Positions 1-9,544 of a stretch of 64,000 nucleotides of DNA are shown one piece after another; positions within the stretch are counted from its first letter, which is position 1; every line of letters starts with the position of its first letter. The DNA lies in the NCBI RefSeq assembly GCF_900108035.1, contig NZ_FNVS01000003.1, positions 62,001 through 126,000 of the forward strand, given 5' to 3'. Position numbers and translations under genes: made by a program. The notes under the pieces were generated by a model. The model was not told the DNA's origin and ran no database searches. It was given only the letters and a program-made list of their open reading frames with translations. The stretch comes from Parabacteroides chinchillae. Its GTDB lineage: Bacteria > Bacteroidota > Bacteroidia > Bacteroidales > Tannerellaceae.

Positions 1-2529
1 ATCATACAAGACAATGTCTTGCTCCATTTTTACCGCTTGCCCGTTTTTGTCGATAGCATTCACTTCCAGACGATAACGCCCGGAGGGTAATTGGCTGAAT
101 ACAGACTTTGGCAATGGTTCGCCGGATGTAAAATTACCGGAAACAATTTGTTTACCCGTTTTTAAGTTGTCAATATTTTGTTGACCGTCTGACGGTTCGC
201 CAAGCAAAGTATAAATAGTGAATGTCCCATTTGTCGAAATTTCTCTATTGTTGACTGTGCGGGCAGAGATCGCTACTTTGGCGGAATCTTTATCCATTTT
301 AGACGGCATATCGATAAGGAGTAATATGCCTGTATCACCTACTGAGAAGGTATACCGGGCTTCTTGTGTTTCTCCTTTGCTGTCGGTCAGTGTTGCAATT
401 ACTTCGTAGCTTTGGTAAGATGGGCGTCCGCTATAATTTTTTTCGGGAACGAACGGAATAGAGAAGTTCCCTTTGTCATCCAATTGAGCTGTACCATTGG
501 CAACCTGGTCGGATGAATAATTAAAATAGCCATACATGCTACCACGCAACCAGAACGGGCGGTTATTGATACGCCATGTGATTTGTCCGTTTTGTAAAGC
601 TACACCTGAGTAGGTTTGTGCTTTGCCTTGAATGGTGATTGGATGTCCGAAAGACACTTCCTCTTTTAAAGGTTCTATTTCTACTTCAAAGGTCGGCCGT
701 TTATATTCTTCTACCCGGATATAAGTATTTACATTATTGCAATTGACGGTAAATGTTCCGCTCAACCCTTGTTTAGGAATGGTAAATTCTCCATTGAAAG
801 AACCAAACTCATTTGTTTTATATGCTTTGTTTGTAATTTCTTTATTGTTTGCATCCCGGAAACTAACTGTAAATGTTTGTCCGGCAACCACATGTGGATT
901 GTCCGTGCTTTCTACGTAAGCAATGCCTTTAAAGAATACGGTTTGTCCCGGACGATAAATTCCCCTGTCTGTAAAAAGAGACAATTTTGTGGCACTTTTA
1001 TCATTTGAACGATAAGTGCCTCTCGGATAAACAAACGTAGGAATTGTTTTTGTGTCGTTTGAAAGAATTGCACGGTAAGCGGCAATTTGTTTGTTTAAAG
1101 GTAAAGTTGCCAGGCCATCTTTATCTGTTTTGATAGTTCCTAACGAGACTAGTTTATTATTAGGCTGGCTGTAATAGATGACGGAAGCATCCTTTACAGG
1201 TTTGCCGGATTCATAATCTGTTACCCATATTTCCCGTTCTCCCGAAGGTGAGTTGCGGTGAACTGTAGCCAGGCGGCTTACACTGAATATATTCTTTATT
1301 TTGAATTGGCCGGTTGTTTTACTTTTAGCTATAATTTCACATTCGTAAAGCCCCGGTTTATCCATTGGGATAGATAATGTAGTATCAGCACTTCCATATG
1401 GTGTATAAACAGGAAGTGTATAGCTTACTTCTTTCACCAGTTGTCCCATATTCTTCTTGTTTTCCGAATATAAATAGACTTCTTCGGGAGTACGTAAACT
1501 TTGATATATTTTGATTGAAACCTGCGGGACGTTTGTATAACGTAAAGCGACTTGCAGATTCTTACCGGGATAGACCGTTTTGTTTACTTCTGCGTTCATT
1601 GTAGGTAAGGTTAGCTGATCGAGTGAATTTTTTAGCGAACCGGTACGATTATAATTAGGGAATTCGCTGATCCCCTGTTTACATATGATATATTGTAAAG
1701 CTTTTAATGAATCGGCATACATATTGTTTTGGGCATACCTGTATGGTGTTTGCTGTAGCAGGGCAACTTTGGCTATGCGGATTTCGTTGGATATATCCTG
1801 ACCGGCATATATTTTCATTAAACTATCAAGACTGGCTTCGTATTGGTTGCGGTTCTGAACACCATATTGATCGTATTGGTAACGCAAATAATCTAATTCA
1901 TCCAGCAAAAGTGCTTTTTTATTTGCTTGATTGCGACGGAACGCCAGTAATTCCTGGTAAAGAGCATCGGACGGCTGTATCTCAATAGCACGGAAAATCA
2001 GGAAATCGTATAATGTTGGCCGTAAAATGCTTGAATTTTTACCTGTAATCAGAATGGTTTTATATTTATCTATAGGTGTCTGTTGTAGTAAAGAGGCTGG
2101 TTGTAAAGATGTTGTCAGCTCTTCTTTTATTTTGTTTGTGAAAAGATTTGCCGTCCATTCACGAATGTCTTCGGGAACATAGCCTGCCAAGTCTGTGCGC
2201 TGATTAATGTTCCATTGGTTTTGATTATAATAATGATTGTACATTTCCGCTACCATTGAATGAAGAATGGCAGATGAGGCTGAATCGTTGCAAGCCTTTG
2301 TATACGTTTCTACTTCTTTTATTAACTCGGGAAATGTATCATCGTTTTTCTCCAGCTGATTCTTCATTTTTGTTATCAATGATTGAATCAGCGTAGCAGT
2401 GTTTTTTGATTGGATTGCTTCTGTAATTGCCTTCTGGTTAGTCGATTGTTTAGTTGCTCCGGCATATAGTATGCCGGCTGTTATACCGCAAACGATCAGG
2501 ATTGAAACAACAAATGCTCTTATCTTCAT
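1..2529 (-). CDS. Alpha-2-macroglobulin family protein, N-terminal part (continues past the window edge)
   Basis: The frame is open from an ATG at 2527-2529 to base 1, giving 843 codons without a stop. The start encodes a basic stretch then a hydrophobic segment ending in ILYAGAT, a signal peptide or anchor. Near base 700 the protein reads YIRVEEYKRPTFEV, a hallmark of bacterial alpha-2-macroglobulins at an MG-domain boundary, followed by beta-rich text typical of MG/MG2 domains. The family members are very large periplasmic or surface proteins (often 1,800 aa or more) thought to trap proteases or protect the envelope. The thioester region, if any, lies outside the window. It sits 99 bp downstream of folA on the same strand. 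Family assignment is confident; the physiological role is not known. Confidence 0.85.
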   Translation of the reverse strand, partial: MKIRAFVVSILIVCGITAGILYAGATKQSTNQKAITEAIQSKNTATLIQSLITKMKNQLEKNDDTFPELIKEVETYTKACNDSASSAILHSMVAEMYNHYYNQNQWNINQRTDLAGYVPEDIREWTANLFTNKIKEELTTSLQPASLLQQTPIDKYKTILITGKNSSILRPTLYDFLIFRAIEIQPSDALYQELLAFRRNQANKKALLLDELDYLRYQYDQYGVQNRNQYEASLDSLMKIYAGQDISNEIRIAKVALLQQTPYRYAQNNMYADSLKALQYIICKQGISEFPNYNRTGSLKNSLDQLTLPTMNAEVNKTVYPGKNLQVALRYTNVPQVSIKIYQSLRTPEEVYLYSENKKNMGQLVKEVSYTLPVYTPYGSADTTLSIPMDKPGLYECEIIAKSKTTGQFKIKNIFSVSRLATVHRNSPSGEREIWVTDYESGKPVKDASVIYYSQPNNKLVSLGTIKTDKDGLATLPLNKQIAAYRAILSNDTKTIPTFVYPRGTYRSNDKSATKLSLFTDRGIYRPGQTVFFKGIAYVESTDNPHVVAGQTFTVSFRDANNKEITNKAYKTNEFGSFNGEFTIPKQGLSGTFTVNCNNVNTYIRVEEYKRPTFEVEIEPLKEEVSFGHPITIQGKAQTYSGVALQNGQITWRINNRPFWLRGSMYGYFNYSSDQVANGTAQLDDKGNFSIPFVPEKNYSGRPSYQSYEVIATLTDSKGETQEARYTFSVGDTGILLLIDMPSKMDKDSAKVAISARTVNNREISTNGTFTIYTLLGEPSDGQQNIDNLKTGKQIVSGNFTSGEPLPKSVFSQLPSGRYRLEVNAIDKNGQAVKMEQDIVLYD

Positions 2530-2628
2530 ATCTTTACTTTTTTAATTGACAATTATGCATTGTCAACAGTTTCCTATTATATATAGATACAAAGAAAGAG
2601 CAAAAAGTTGTAAAACGTACGTTAATGT

Positions 2629-3123
2629 TTACTTTTTACGCACGTAAGTTAAAAATGTATATGGGTAGGGATTCTTTTTATCCGCCGGAAATTCCTGGCG
2701 TTCTACTTCTTCCCATAAATCCCAGTTTATTACCGGGAAGAAAGAAGTAGCATCTTCAAATTCATGATGAATGCGGGTAATATACATTTTGTTTGCAATG
2801 CGTAAAGCCTGGCGATACACCAAGGCGCCGCCGATAATAAATATTTCGTCTTCTTTTTCGCAAATATCTAATGCTGCACCCATAGATTCGCAAGCGAAGC
2901 AATCTACGAAGCCTGCTTCCGGTAAAGTTGTCAATACAATATTTTTTCGGTTGGCAAGTGGCTTGGAAAGAGATTCGAATGTTTTACGTCCCATAATTAC
3001 GGCATGTCCGGTAGTCAATTCCTTAAAATGTTTCATGTCTTCCGGCATGTGCCACAACAATTGCTGGTTTTTCCCGATAGCATTGTTGTCTGCGATAGCT
3101 GCGATGATAGAAATTGTACTCAT
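2629..3123 (-). CDS. folA: Dihydrofolate reductase
   Basis: This 164-residue protein has the usual DHFR length. It reduces dihydrofolate to tetrahydrofolate with NADPH in the cytoplasm. Visible family motifs are the N-terminal SIIAAIADNNAIGKN, the WHMPEDMKHFKELT helix with the substrate-binding acidic residue, VIMGRKTFES for cofactor binding, and IIGGALVYRQAL near residue 100. It lies 62 bp downstream of thyA on the same strand, the common pairing in which DHFR regenerates the folate oxidised by thymidylate synthase. No separate promoter is evident, so it is probably co-transcribed with thyA. Confidence 0.97.
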   Translation of the reverse strand: MSTISIIAAIADNNAIGKNQQLLWHMPEDMKHFKELTTGHAVIMGRKTFESLSKPLANRKNIVLTTLPEAGFVDCFACESMGAALDICEKEDEIFIIGGALVYRQALRIANKMYITRIHHEFEDATSFFPVINWDLWEEVERQEFPADKKNPYPYTFLTYVRKK

Positions 3124-3185
3124 AAGCTTATCGATTTTTGTGTATTAAACTGTTTTGTTATCATTCTATAAACGGAACTGTTTTG

Positions 3186-3980
3186 TCAAACAGCCACGTC
3201 TCCTTTTATGTGAGGATGCGGATCATATCCTATTAAGGCAAAGTCTTCGTATCTGAAATCAAAAATGCTTTTAATTTCAGGGTTGATCTCTACTTGTGGC
3301 AATTGGCGCGGTTCGCGGGTAAGCTGCAATTTTACCTGTTCCAAATGGTTACTATAAATGTGTGCATCTCCTAAAGTGTGTACGAAGTCTCCTGCTTTTA
3401 GTCCTGTAACCTGTGCCATCATTTGTAATAACAGTGCATAAGATGCTATGTTGAAAGGGACACCCAGAAATATATCGGCGCTTCGTTGATATAATTGCAG
3501 GCTTAATTTTCCGTTAGCCACATAAAACTGGAAAAAAGCATGGCATGGAGGCAGATTCATATTATCCAGGTCGGCTACGTTCCATGCACTTACAATAATC
3601 CGGCGGGAATCCGGATTGTGTTTGATTGTTTCAACAGCCTCCGTTATTTGATCGATAGCCCCTCCTTTGTAATCTGGCCATGAACGCCATTGATAACCGT
3701 AGATATGTCCCAGGTCTCCATCTTTATCCGCCCATTCGTTCCAGATGCGTACACCGTGTTCTTGCAAATATTTTACATTGGTATCGCCTTTTAGAAACCA
3801 TAGCAATTCATATATGATGGATTTCAAATGCAACTTTTTCGTTGTAAGTAACGGAAAACCTTCTTCCAGATTGAAACGCATCTGATGACCGAACACGCTG
3901 ATTGTTCCGGTTCCGGTGCGGTCTTCTTTTCTTGTCCCTTCGGCTAGAACTCGTTCTAGCAATGCCAAATATTGTTTCAT
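3186..3980 (-). CDS. thyA: Thymidylate synthase
   Basis: The 264-residue protein matches the length of classical ThyA. It methylates dUMP to dTMP using methylene-tetrahydrofolate. Seen directly: the phosphate-binding arginine in [13 protein letters not shown], the catalytic cysteine in [33 protein letters not shown] and the C-terminal [10 protein letters not shown]. The gene is first in a thyA-folA pair and starts about 20 bp below a good TTG-N19-TAACTTTG promoter. It is divergent from galM. Confidence 0.98.
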   Translation of the reverse strand: MKQYLALLERVLAEGTRKEDRTGTGTISVFGHQMRFNLEEGFPLLTTKKLHLKSIIYELLWFLKGDTNVKYLQEHGVRIWNEWADKDGDLGHIYGYQWRSWPDYKGGAIDQITEAVETIKHNPDSRRIIVSAWNVADLDNMNLPPCHAFFQFYVANGKLSLQLYQRSADIFLGVPFNIASYALLLQMMAQVTGLKAGDFVHTLGDAHIYSNHLEQVKLQLTREPRQLPQVEINPEIKSIFDFRYEDFALIGYDPHPHIKGDVAV

Positions 3981-4002
3981 CCTTACTGTTTATAGTGATT
4001 GG

Positions 4003-4032
4003 CAAAGTTACAAAATGTATTGTATAAAACAA
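4003..4032 (-). promoter_or_regulatory. Promoter of thyA-folA
   Basis: On the minus strand TTG (4030-4032), 19 bp and TAACTTTG (4003-4010) match the Bacteroidetes housekeeping promoter. The expected start point is near 3996, which leaves a short leader of about 16 bases before thyA. Confidence 0.7.
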
Positions 4033-4147
4033 GATAATTCTATGCACACATGAAAACTGTTTGTGCATAAAACTGAGATGATAAATATCGGGAGTTGCAA
4101 CTATGAATTTCTGTGTGCCTGTAGCAGTTAGTTTTAGATATAAAGTC

Positions 4148-4155
4148 TATCTTTG
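4148..4155 (+). promoter_or_regulatory. Probable -7 element for galM
   Basis: TATCTTTG fits TAnnTTTG and lies 38 bp before the ATG chosen for galM. The upstream -33 element is weak (TTTTAG-like). Its position supports the start at 4193 rather than a farther upstream ATG. Confidence 0.5.
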
Positions 4156-4192
4156 CCAAATAAATAGAAGAACACTTTTAATTCCTATTCAA

Positions 4193-5323
4193 ATGAAAAG
4201 ACTATGTATGGCTGTTATGGCAATGTGCATGTTGTTGTCGTGCGGCGAAAAGAAGGAAGAGGCTACTCTTTCTGGGTTAATGAAATCCGATTTCGTATCG
4301 GAAGTAGATGGCAAACCGACCGCATTGTATGTTCTAAAGAATAAGAACGGAGCCGAAGCGTGTGTAACGAATTATGGCGGACGTTTGGTTTCTGTAATGG
4401 TTCCCGACAAAAACGGTAAGATGACAGATGTTGTATTGGGTTATGGCAATATAGCAGATTATGTAGCTTCCAGTGGCAATTTCGGAGCATTGATCGGACG
4501 TTATGGCAACCGTATTGCCCAGGGTAAGTTTACGTTGGACGGCACTGAATATGAATTGCCCCATAACGATAATGGTCATTGCTTGCATGGTGGTGATAAA
4601 GGTTTTCATGCCGTAATGTGGGATGCTAAGCAAATTAATGATCAGTCGGTAGAGTTATCCCGTGTTTTTCCGGATGGTGATGCCGGTTTCCCGGGTAATC
4701 TGGATGTAAAAGTCATTTATACATTGACAGATGATAATGCAGTTGATATTAAATATGAAGCAACTACCGATAAACCTACTGTGGTGAACCTTACAAATCA
4801 CAGTTATTTCAATTTGTCCGGTGTACCCGGTTCTGATATCCTGGATGAAGAAATCATGATTAATGCAGACAACTATACTCCGGTAGATAGTTTATTAATT
4901 CCGGTTTCTGAGATAGCCCCGGTTGAAAACACTCCTCTCGACCTTCGTCAGCCAGTGGCTATCGGTGCTCATATTGATGAATCGTTCGATCAATTGGTAA
5001 AAGGACGTGGTTATGATTTAAACTGGGTTTTGAATACGAATGGAGATATAAATGTATTGGCAGCTAAGGCTTATAGCCCAACCAGCGGCATTGCTTTGGA
5101 AGTTTATACCAACGAGCCCGGAATCCAGTTTTATACTGGCAATTTTATGGATGGCAAGGATAAAGGCAAACAGGGTACCGTATATCCTCACCGCGGAGCT
5201 TTTTGCCTGGAAACGCAGCATTATCCGGATAGTCCTAATCAACCTTCATTCCCAAGTGTTGTTCTTCGCCCGGGCGAAAAATATACGAGCCACTGCATCT
5301 ATAAATTTGTAGTAAATAAATAA
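4193..5323 (+). CDS. galM: Aldose 1-epimerase (galactose mutarotase), lipoprotein form
   Basis: The 376-residue protein interconverts alpha and beta anomers of galactose and other aldoses. The ATG at 4193 is preferred because it begins a lipoprotein signal (MKRLCMAVMAMCMLLSCG) with a lipobox cysteine near residue 17 and follows a -7 element. Family motifs seen: GRYGNRIAQGKF, the histidine in NDNGHCLHGG, LTNHSYFNLSG with the second catalytic histidine, and FCLETQHYPDSPNQP with the catalytic glutamate. The lipoprotein signal implies an envelope location rather than the cytosolic one of enteric GalM. It stands alone, divergent from thyA, and ends in a strong palindromic terminator. Confidence 0.95.
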   Translation: MKRLCMAVMAMCMLLSCGEKKEEATLSGLMKSDFVSEVDGKPTALYVLKNKNGAEACVTNYGGRLVSVMVPDKNGKMTDVVLGYGNIADYVASSGNFGALIGRYGNRIAQGKFTLDGTEYELPHNDNGHCLHGGDKGFHAVMWDAKQINDQSVELSRVFPDGDAGFPGNLDVKVIYTLTDDNAVDIKYEATTDKPTVVNLTNHSYFNLSGVPGSDILDEEIMINADNYTPVDSLLIPVSEIAPVENTPLDLRQPVAIGAHIDESFDQLVKGRGYDLNWVLNTNGDINVLAAKAYSPTSGIALEVYTNEPGIQFYTGNFMDGKDKGKQGTVYPHRGAFCLETQHYPDSPNQPSFPSVVLRPGEKYTSHCIYKFVVNK

Positions 5324-5373
5324 AAGGAAAAAGGATGCTTTTTGACTAAAAAAAACATCCCGGTCATTTTCTG

Positions 5374-5413
5374 AAACCATCCCGATGATTTGTACAAATC
5401 ATCGGGATGGTTT
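5374..5413. terminator. 40-bp perfect palindrome terminator after galM
   Basis: The arms starting AAACCATCCCGATG are perfectly self-complementary and are followed by TTTTGTTTTT. A weaker overlapping hairpin (GGATGCTTTTT with AAAAACATCC) lies just upstream. Confidence 0.85.
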
Positions 5414-5528
5414 TGTTTTTAACCTTGCCTTTTAGGGGAGAGATGGACACGGTTTTAATGACGTTATTTGTTCCATGAATCTCTTCCTTGATATTTCTTA
5501 TGAATAAATATGTTTCGTTATTTTTTGC

Positions 5529-5849
5529 TATATTTGCCCCATCATATAAAGGTCGAGGCTTTGATTTCCCTCCCTTTGTACGTAGAGTACGATAAAGCGT
5601 TTAAGATATTATCTTTGAAACTGGAAATCGCCAACTTTCAATTTTGGACGAAGGTAATAGCAATAAGCGCTCACCCCTTGTTATATACATTTATCATGTA
5701 TGATAATATAGGGCGTGGGGCTTTTGTTTATTATTTGTCCGAAAGGTGTTTGGCGATGCCTCAGTTTCGAATAATAGATTAACAGTTCCCACGCTTTTTA
5801 ATTTATTTATTTGCCAAACAAGGGAGAACTGTGAGGCATCTACCATATT
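5529..5849 (+). promoter_or_regulatory. Candidate structured leader with terminator-like and alternative pairings
   Basis: This mostly gene-free stretch starts with TATATTTG (5529-5536), a good -7 element, and ends at a small ORF. Complementary segments are dense. GCGTGGG (5713-5719) pairs with CCCACGC (5788-5794), which is followed by TTTTTAATTT, like an intrinsic terminator. TGTTTGGC (5747-5754) pairs with GCCAAACA (5813-5820). GATGCCTCA (5755-5763) pairs with TGAGGCATC (5832-5840) close to the start codon, and ACAGTT (5782-5787) with AACTGT (5827-5832). The last two compete, and the order of arms is pseudoknot-like. An apparent 90-codon ORF at 5510-5782 starts before the promoter and looks non-coding. 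Function is inferred only. Confidence 0.4.
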
Positions 5850-6200
5850 ATGAAGTTAACGAATGAACAACGGATGGCAATATGCCGTATCTTATTGGAT
5901 GTCGTGAATGAAGTGGGAGAAGATGTTTCTCTTATCCGGTCTCGCCACTATCCGGCTTTACAGGAAAAAGCCCAATTGACGGACGGAGATTTTTATGCTG
6001 CTTCGCAAGTGACTGTATTGGCAAGTATAACACTTGTCAAAGATATTCATTACAAACTGAAGATGCTGATGGGACTTACCGTATTCGAACTTTATTCTCA
6101 ATGCAAACAAGTGACGCTCCAGCAACGTGTAACGTTTGGCATTCTGATGAATGCGATTGACTGGCCCATTTCTTTTTCAGAAATCAGCACGCTGTCATGA
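5850..6200 (+). CDS. Hypothetical protein, 116 aa
   Basis: I do not recognise this protein. It reads as soluble and mostly helical (MKLTNEQRMAICRILLDVVN at the start), with no signal peptide, membrane segment or obvious motif. It follows the candidate structured leader directly, with GAGGCATC about 10 bp before the ATG. Its stop codon overlaps a 16-bp palindrome shared with the convergent PorE-like gene. Composition resembles its neighbours, so it is plausibly a real gene, but the evidence is the open frame and the leader only. Confidence 0.5.
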   Translation: MKLTNEQRMAICRILLDVVNEVGEDVSLIRSRHYPALQEKAQLTDGDFYAASQVTVLASITLVKDIHYKLKMLMGLTVFELYSQCKQVTLQQRVTFGILMNAIDWPISFSEISTLS

Positions 6201-6215
6201 TGGGGGTACCCCCAT
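6200..6215. terminator. 16-bp perfect palindrome between convergent genes
   Basis: ATGGGGGTACCCCCAT is fully self-complementary and overlaps the TGA of the 116-aa gene, ending 2 bp before the PorE-like stop. A second 20-bp palindrome (6220-6239) lies in the last codons of that gene. There is no T tract, so a terminator role is tentative. Confidence 0.4.
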
Positions 6216-6216
6216 A

Positions 6217-8193
6217 TTAGAACAAATTATAATTTGTTCTTAATACCTTAAACTCGGTTCTTCGGTTTATCTGGTCTGCAGTTTCCTGTTGTTCGGGGGG
6301 AAGGTTTAAGATAAACTCTTCTGTTAACACATCTCCTTCTGTTAGAAAATCGTATAATTTGGCCATCTTTTTGTTGATAACTTTGGGTACACTTTTCCCA
6401 TATCCTTTTGCTTCCAGGCGATCTTTAGAAATTCCTCCGGCTATCAGATAGTCTACCACAGATTGGGCGCGGCGTTGTGCCAGGCGTTCGTTGTACTGCT
6501 CCGATCCTTTACGGTCTGTATGTGCTCCGAGTTCGATAGTTACATTCGGATTGTCGTTTAGCATCTTAATCATTTCATCCAATGCTTTCTTTGATTCGGG
6601 ACGCAGGGTTGCTTTGTCGAAGTCGTAAAAAATATTTTCTATGACGACGGGCTTGCTGATGGGGGAAAGGAAGAAATCCACGATATAAGTCTCATTTTTT
6701 TCTTCCGGGCTTGTTTTTAATTCATAATTCTGATTTAAATATCCGCGTGCACTAGCCATCATAACATAACGTATATCACGCTCCAGTTCAACCCTGTATG
6801 TGCCGTCTTTTTTGGCCGGTACTTTTACATTAAGGCCATCCTTTCCTACAATGCGGATTGTTGCATTTTCTATAGGATATTCGTCTACATCGTTTACAAT
6901 GCCTTCAATAAAGATTGTGATGGTAGGTAGTTCAAATGAATAAATATGGTCGTAACCACGTGCATCGTTACGGTTTGAACTAAAAAAACCTTTTTCTGCT
7001 TTACCGGCGAAAGTGATGCCAAAATCATCTCCCATGGAATTGATAGGACTACCTGCGTTTACTACATTCCATTTACCGGTGCTGTCCAGTGTTGCTTTGA
7101 AAATGTCTAACCCTCCCATACCGGGGTGTCCGTTAGATGAGAAATAAAGAGTCACAGAATCCCGGACATAAGGAAACATTTCATCTCCGGGAGTATTTAT
7201 TTCCGGACCTAAGTTTTCCATTGGTCCGAAGTCGTTCCCTATAATACGCGCACGAAACAAATCCTTTCCTCCAAAGCCTCCGACAGCATCGGAAACAAAA
7301 TATAGATATTTTCCGTCCGGAGAAACAGCCGGGTGCCCAAGAGCCGTAACCGAATCTTTTACGATAGTAGCGCGTGTGCCTTTACCCCATTTGGCACTGC
7401 TACGGGCTGATACATAAATCTCAGAAGTGCGTGGCCCTTCCGGATCTTGCGAACAATAAGTATAGTACATTGTGTTTCCGTCGGGCGAGAAGGAAGGGGT
7501 TCCTTCGTCAAATTCGGTATTTACCTCATCTTCCAGTTCTATGGGTGTTAGCCATGCTCCTTTTTCATCCTGTTTGACCAGAAACAGGTTGTTGTTGTTT
7601 TGGCCGGTTATTGCGCTTATTTTAGCGTCTTTATCTTTTGTGCGTGAAGAGGCAAAATATAATTGATCATATTTGTCTCCTGCCAGCATCGGGCTGAACT
7701 CTCCTCTCCTGGAGTTAAATTTCTCCATTCGTTTTACTACATAGCGGGTCGGATTATTGCGCCAGTCGGGAGCCATTTCGCATCCCTTTACGCCATTTAA
7801 TGCAAGGATATTATCGGATGACGTTGCCAGAAAATCATTGTAATACTTGATGGCGTCTGCATATTTACCGCTTTTTTGAAGCATTTGTCCCATACGTAAA
7901 TTAACCGTACTGTCCGGGTAATCATATCGGAGCGCATTCATATAGGCACTGGTTGCTCTCGGTGTATTGTTGATCAGACGGTTGCATTCGGCCATGCGAT
8001 AAGCAATATAACCGCGCAAATCTCTTTTTTTAGGAGGGGTTTTTGTATATATTTTACGATATAGCCCGGCAGCTTCAAAGTATTCCCCAATGCGTTGTTT
8101 TTCTTCTGCATCACTTAATTTGACCGATTTGCAGGAATAAAGGAACGAAGCTGCCAGCAGCAAAAGTAGATAAGTTGCGAAATATCGTTTCAT
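6217..8193 (-). CDS. PorE-like OmpA-family lipoprotein (TPR, beta-propeller, OmpA)
   Basis: The 658-residue protein is taken from the ATG that begins MKRYFATYLLLLLAASFLYS and a lipobox cysteine at residue 21. In order it shows TPR-like helices (about 30-140), PD40/WD40-like propeller repeats such as EGTPSFSPDGNTMYYTY and GHPAVSPDGKYLYFVSD (about 165-415), a carboxypeptidase-regulatory-like fold (about 425-505), and a C-terminal OmpA peptidoglycan-binding domain (IELGAHTDRKGSEQYNERLA). This is the architecture of Porphyromonas PorE, a periplasmic lipoprotein of the type IX secretion system. Related proteins exist outside that system, so the T9SS role is inferred; a surface protein at 52.9 kb with a sorting-domain-like C-terminus fits it. 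It is monocistronic and convergent with the 116-aa gene. Confidence 0.85.
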   Translation of the reverse strand: MKRYFATYLLLLLAASFLYSCKSVKLSDAEEKQRIGEYFEAAGLYRKIYTKTPPKKRDLRGYIAYRMAECNRLINNTPRATSAYMNALRYDYPDSTVNLRMGQMLQKSGKYADAIKYYNDFLATSSDNILALNGVKGCEMAPDWRNNPTRYVVKRMEKFNSRRGEFSPMLAGDKYDQLYFASSRTKDKDAKISAITGQNNNNLFLVKQDEKGAWLTPIELEDEVNTEFDEGTPSFSPDGNTMYYTYCSQDPEGPRTSEIYVSARSSAKWGKGTRATIVKDSVTALGHPAVSPDGKYLYFVSDAVGGFGGKDLFRARIIGNDFGPMENLGPEINTPGDEMFPYVRDSVTLYFSSNGHPGMGGLDIFKATLDSTGKWNVVNAGSPINSMGDDFGITFAGKAEKGFFSSNRNDARGYDHIYSFELPTITIFIEGIVNDVDEYPIENATIRIVGKDGLNVKVPAKKDGTYRVELERDIRYVMMASARGYLNQNYELKTSPEEKNETYIVDFFLSPISKPVVIENIFYDFDKATLRPESKKALDEMIKMLNDNPNVTIELGAHTDRKGSEQYNERLAQRRAQSVVDYLIAGGISKDRLEAKGYGKSVPKVINKKMAKLYDFLTEGDVLTEEFILNLPPEQQETADQINRRTEFKVLRTNYNLF

Positions 8194-8258
8194 CTTATTA
8201 GTTGTATATCCATACAAATATAACGAATAGCAGATAATGTTATTGCATCCCTTTTTCC

Positions 8259-9482
8259 TTATCTTATAAGTAGTGAGCTGTCTCCGTAACTTAAGAAACG
8301 AAATTCATGCGTCAGCGCATAATCGTAGATCGCTTTCCAGTTTCCTTGCACAAAGGCTGATATAAGCAAAAGTAGGGTGCTTTTGGGTTGATGGAAATTT
8401 GTTACGATCCCTCTTACAATCTTAAATTCATATCCCGGAGCAATAATTATCTGAGTAGCCGTAACAAGTTTGTCTGTATGATGGCTGTCGAGATAGTCCA
8501 GTATGTTTTGCAGGGCTTCTGTTGGTGTCAGGCGATTGTTCCCTTCTTTATAAGGCATCCACTGCCTGACAACAAGATCGTCGGAACTGGCATCCGGATT
8601 GTTTGCTAATGCGACGCCTATATAGTAAAGGCTTTCTAATGTCCTGACAGAAGTGGTTCCAACGGCAATGATTTTACCCAGATTACTTTTTACCCGTTCA
8701 ATGGAGCTACGGCGTACGGATATAAACTCCGTATGCATTTCATGTCCTTCTATCGTATCGCTTTTGACAGGTTTGAAAGTACCGGCACCTACATGTAACG
8801 TTACTTCTTCCCTTCCGATATTATGGGCATCTATATCTGCCAATACTTCCGGAGTGAAATGCAATCCTGCGGTTGGGGCAGCGACTGATCCTTTTATTTT
8901 AGAGTAAACCGTTTGATAGGTTTGTAAGTCACTTTTTTCAGTTTCCCGGTGGAGATAAGGAGGAATAGGCAATATTCCGGCGGCATCTAATAAGTCTGCA
9001 AATGTGTAAGATGGATTATCCCAGGTAAACTCGATATGATGGCTATCGCCACATGTATGTTTTTTTTCTGCATTTAAAGTCACCGGAGTATCGTTGATAA
9101 GAATGGTTTTGCTTAATAGCCCTTCTTTCCATTTTTTCAGGTTCCCTACCAGGCATGTCCAGCTGCAACGTTCCGTTTGCTGGAATACCAATGCATAATC
9201 GTGTGGTTCTATAGGCTCCAGGCAAAAGACCTCTATTTGGGCACCGGTCTCTTTTTTAAAGAGTAACCGGGCTTGTATTACCCGTGTATTGTTGAATACC
9301 ATCAAAGAGCCTGCCGGTAAATATTCTGTGATGTGCTTGAATATACTTTCGCTTATTTTACCGTTACGGTAAAGAAGAAGTTTAGACTCGTCACGTTGTG
9401 GTAACGGAAATTTTGCGATTCGTTCGTCGGGCAGCGAATAATTATAATCTTCGATGCGTATCTGCTGAGTTTTTGTTGCCAT
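8259..9482 (-). CDS. queA: tRNA preQ1(34) S-adenosylmethionine ribosyltransferase-isomerase
   Basis: QueA transfers and isomerises the ribosyl of S-adenosylmethionine onto preQ1 in tRNA, giving epoxyqueuosine. At 407 residues it is longer than the roughly 350 of enterobacterial QueA. Motifs seen: DYNYSLPDERIAKFPLPQRDESKLL, FNNTRVIQARL, the GSVAAPTAGLHFTPEVL core, VTLHVGAGTFKPVKSDTIEGHEMHTE and TNFHQPKSTLLLLISAF. A -7 element TAATTTTG lies on the minus strand at 9499-9506. It is divergent from the Smr operon. Confidence 0.96.
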   Translation of the reverse strand: MATKTQQIRIEDYNYSLPDERIAKFPLPQRDESKLLLYRNGKISESIFKHITEYLPAGSLMVFNNTRVIQARLLFKKETGAQIEVFCLEPIEPHDYALVFQQTERCSWTCLVGNLKKWKEGLLSKTILINDTPVTLNAEKKHTCGDSHHIEFTWDNPSYTFADLLDAAGILPIPPYLHRETEKSDLQTYQTVYSKIKGSVAAPTAGLHFTPEVLADIDAHNIGREEVTLHVGAGTFKPVKSDTIEGHEMHTEFISVRRSSIERVKSNLGKIIAVGTTSVRTLESLYYIGVALANNPDASSDDLVVRQWMPYKEGNNRLTPTEALQNILDYLDSHHTDKLVTATQIIIAPGYEFKIVRGIVTNFHQPKSTLLLLISAFVQGNWKAIYDYALTHEFRFLSYGDSSLLIR

Positions 9483-9544
9483 TGCTTTAATATCTGCGCA
9501 AAATTAGTGAACTTTGTCCACATAATAAACAATAGATAAAAGAT

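Noticed and set aside
5510-5782. 90-codon plus-strand ORF upstream of the 116-aa gene
   Set aside because: It starts before the best promoter element, its composition is not protein-like, and the stretch is better explained by the paired leader segments.
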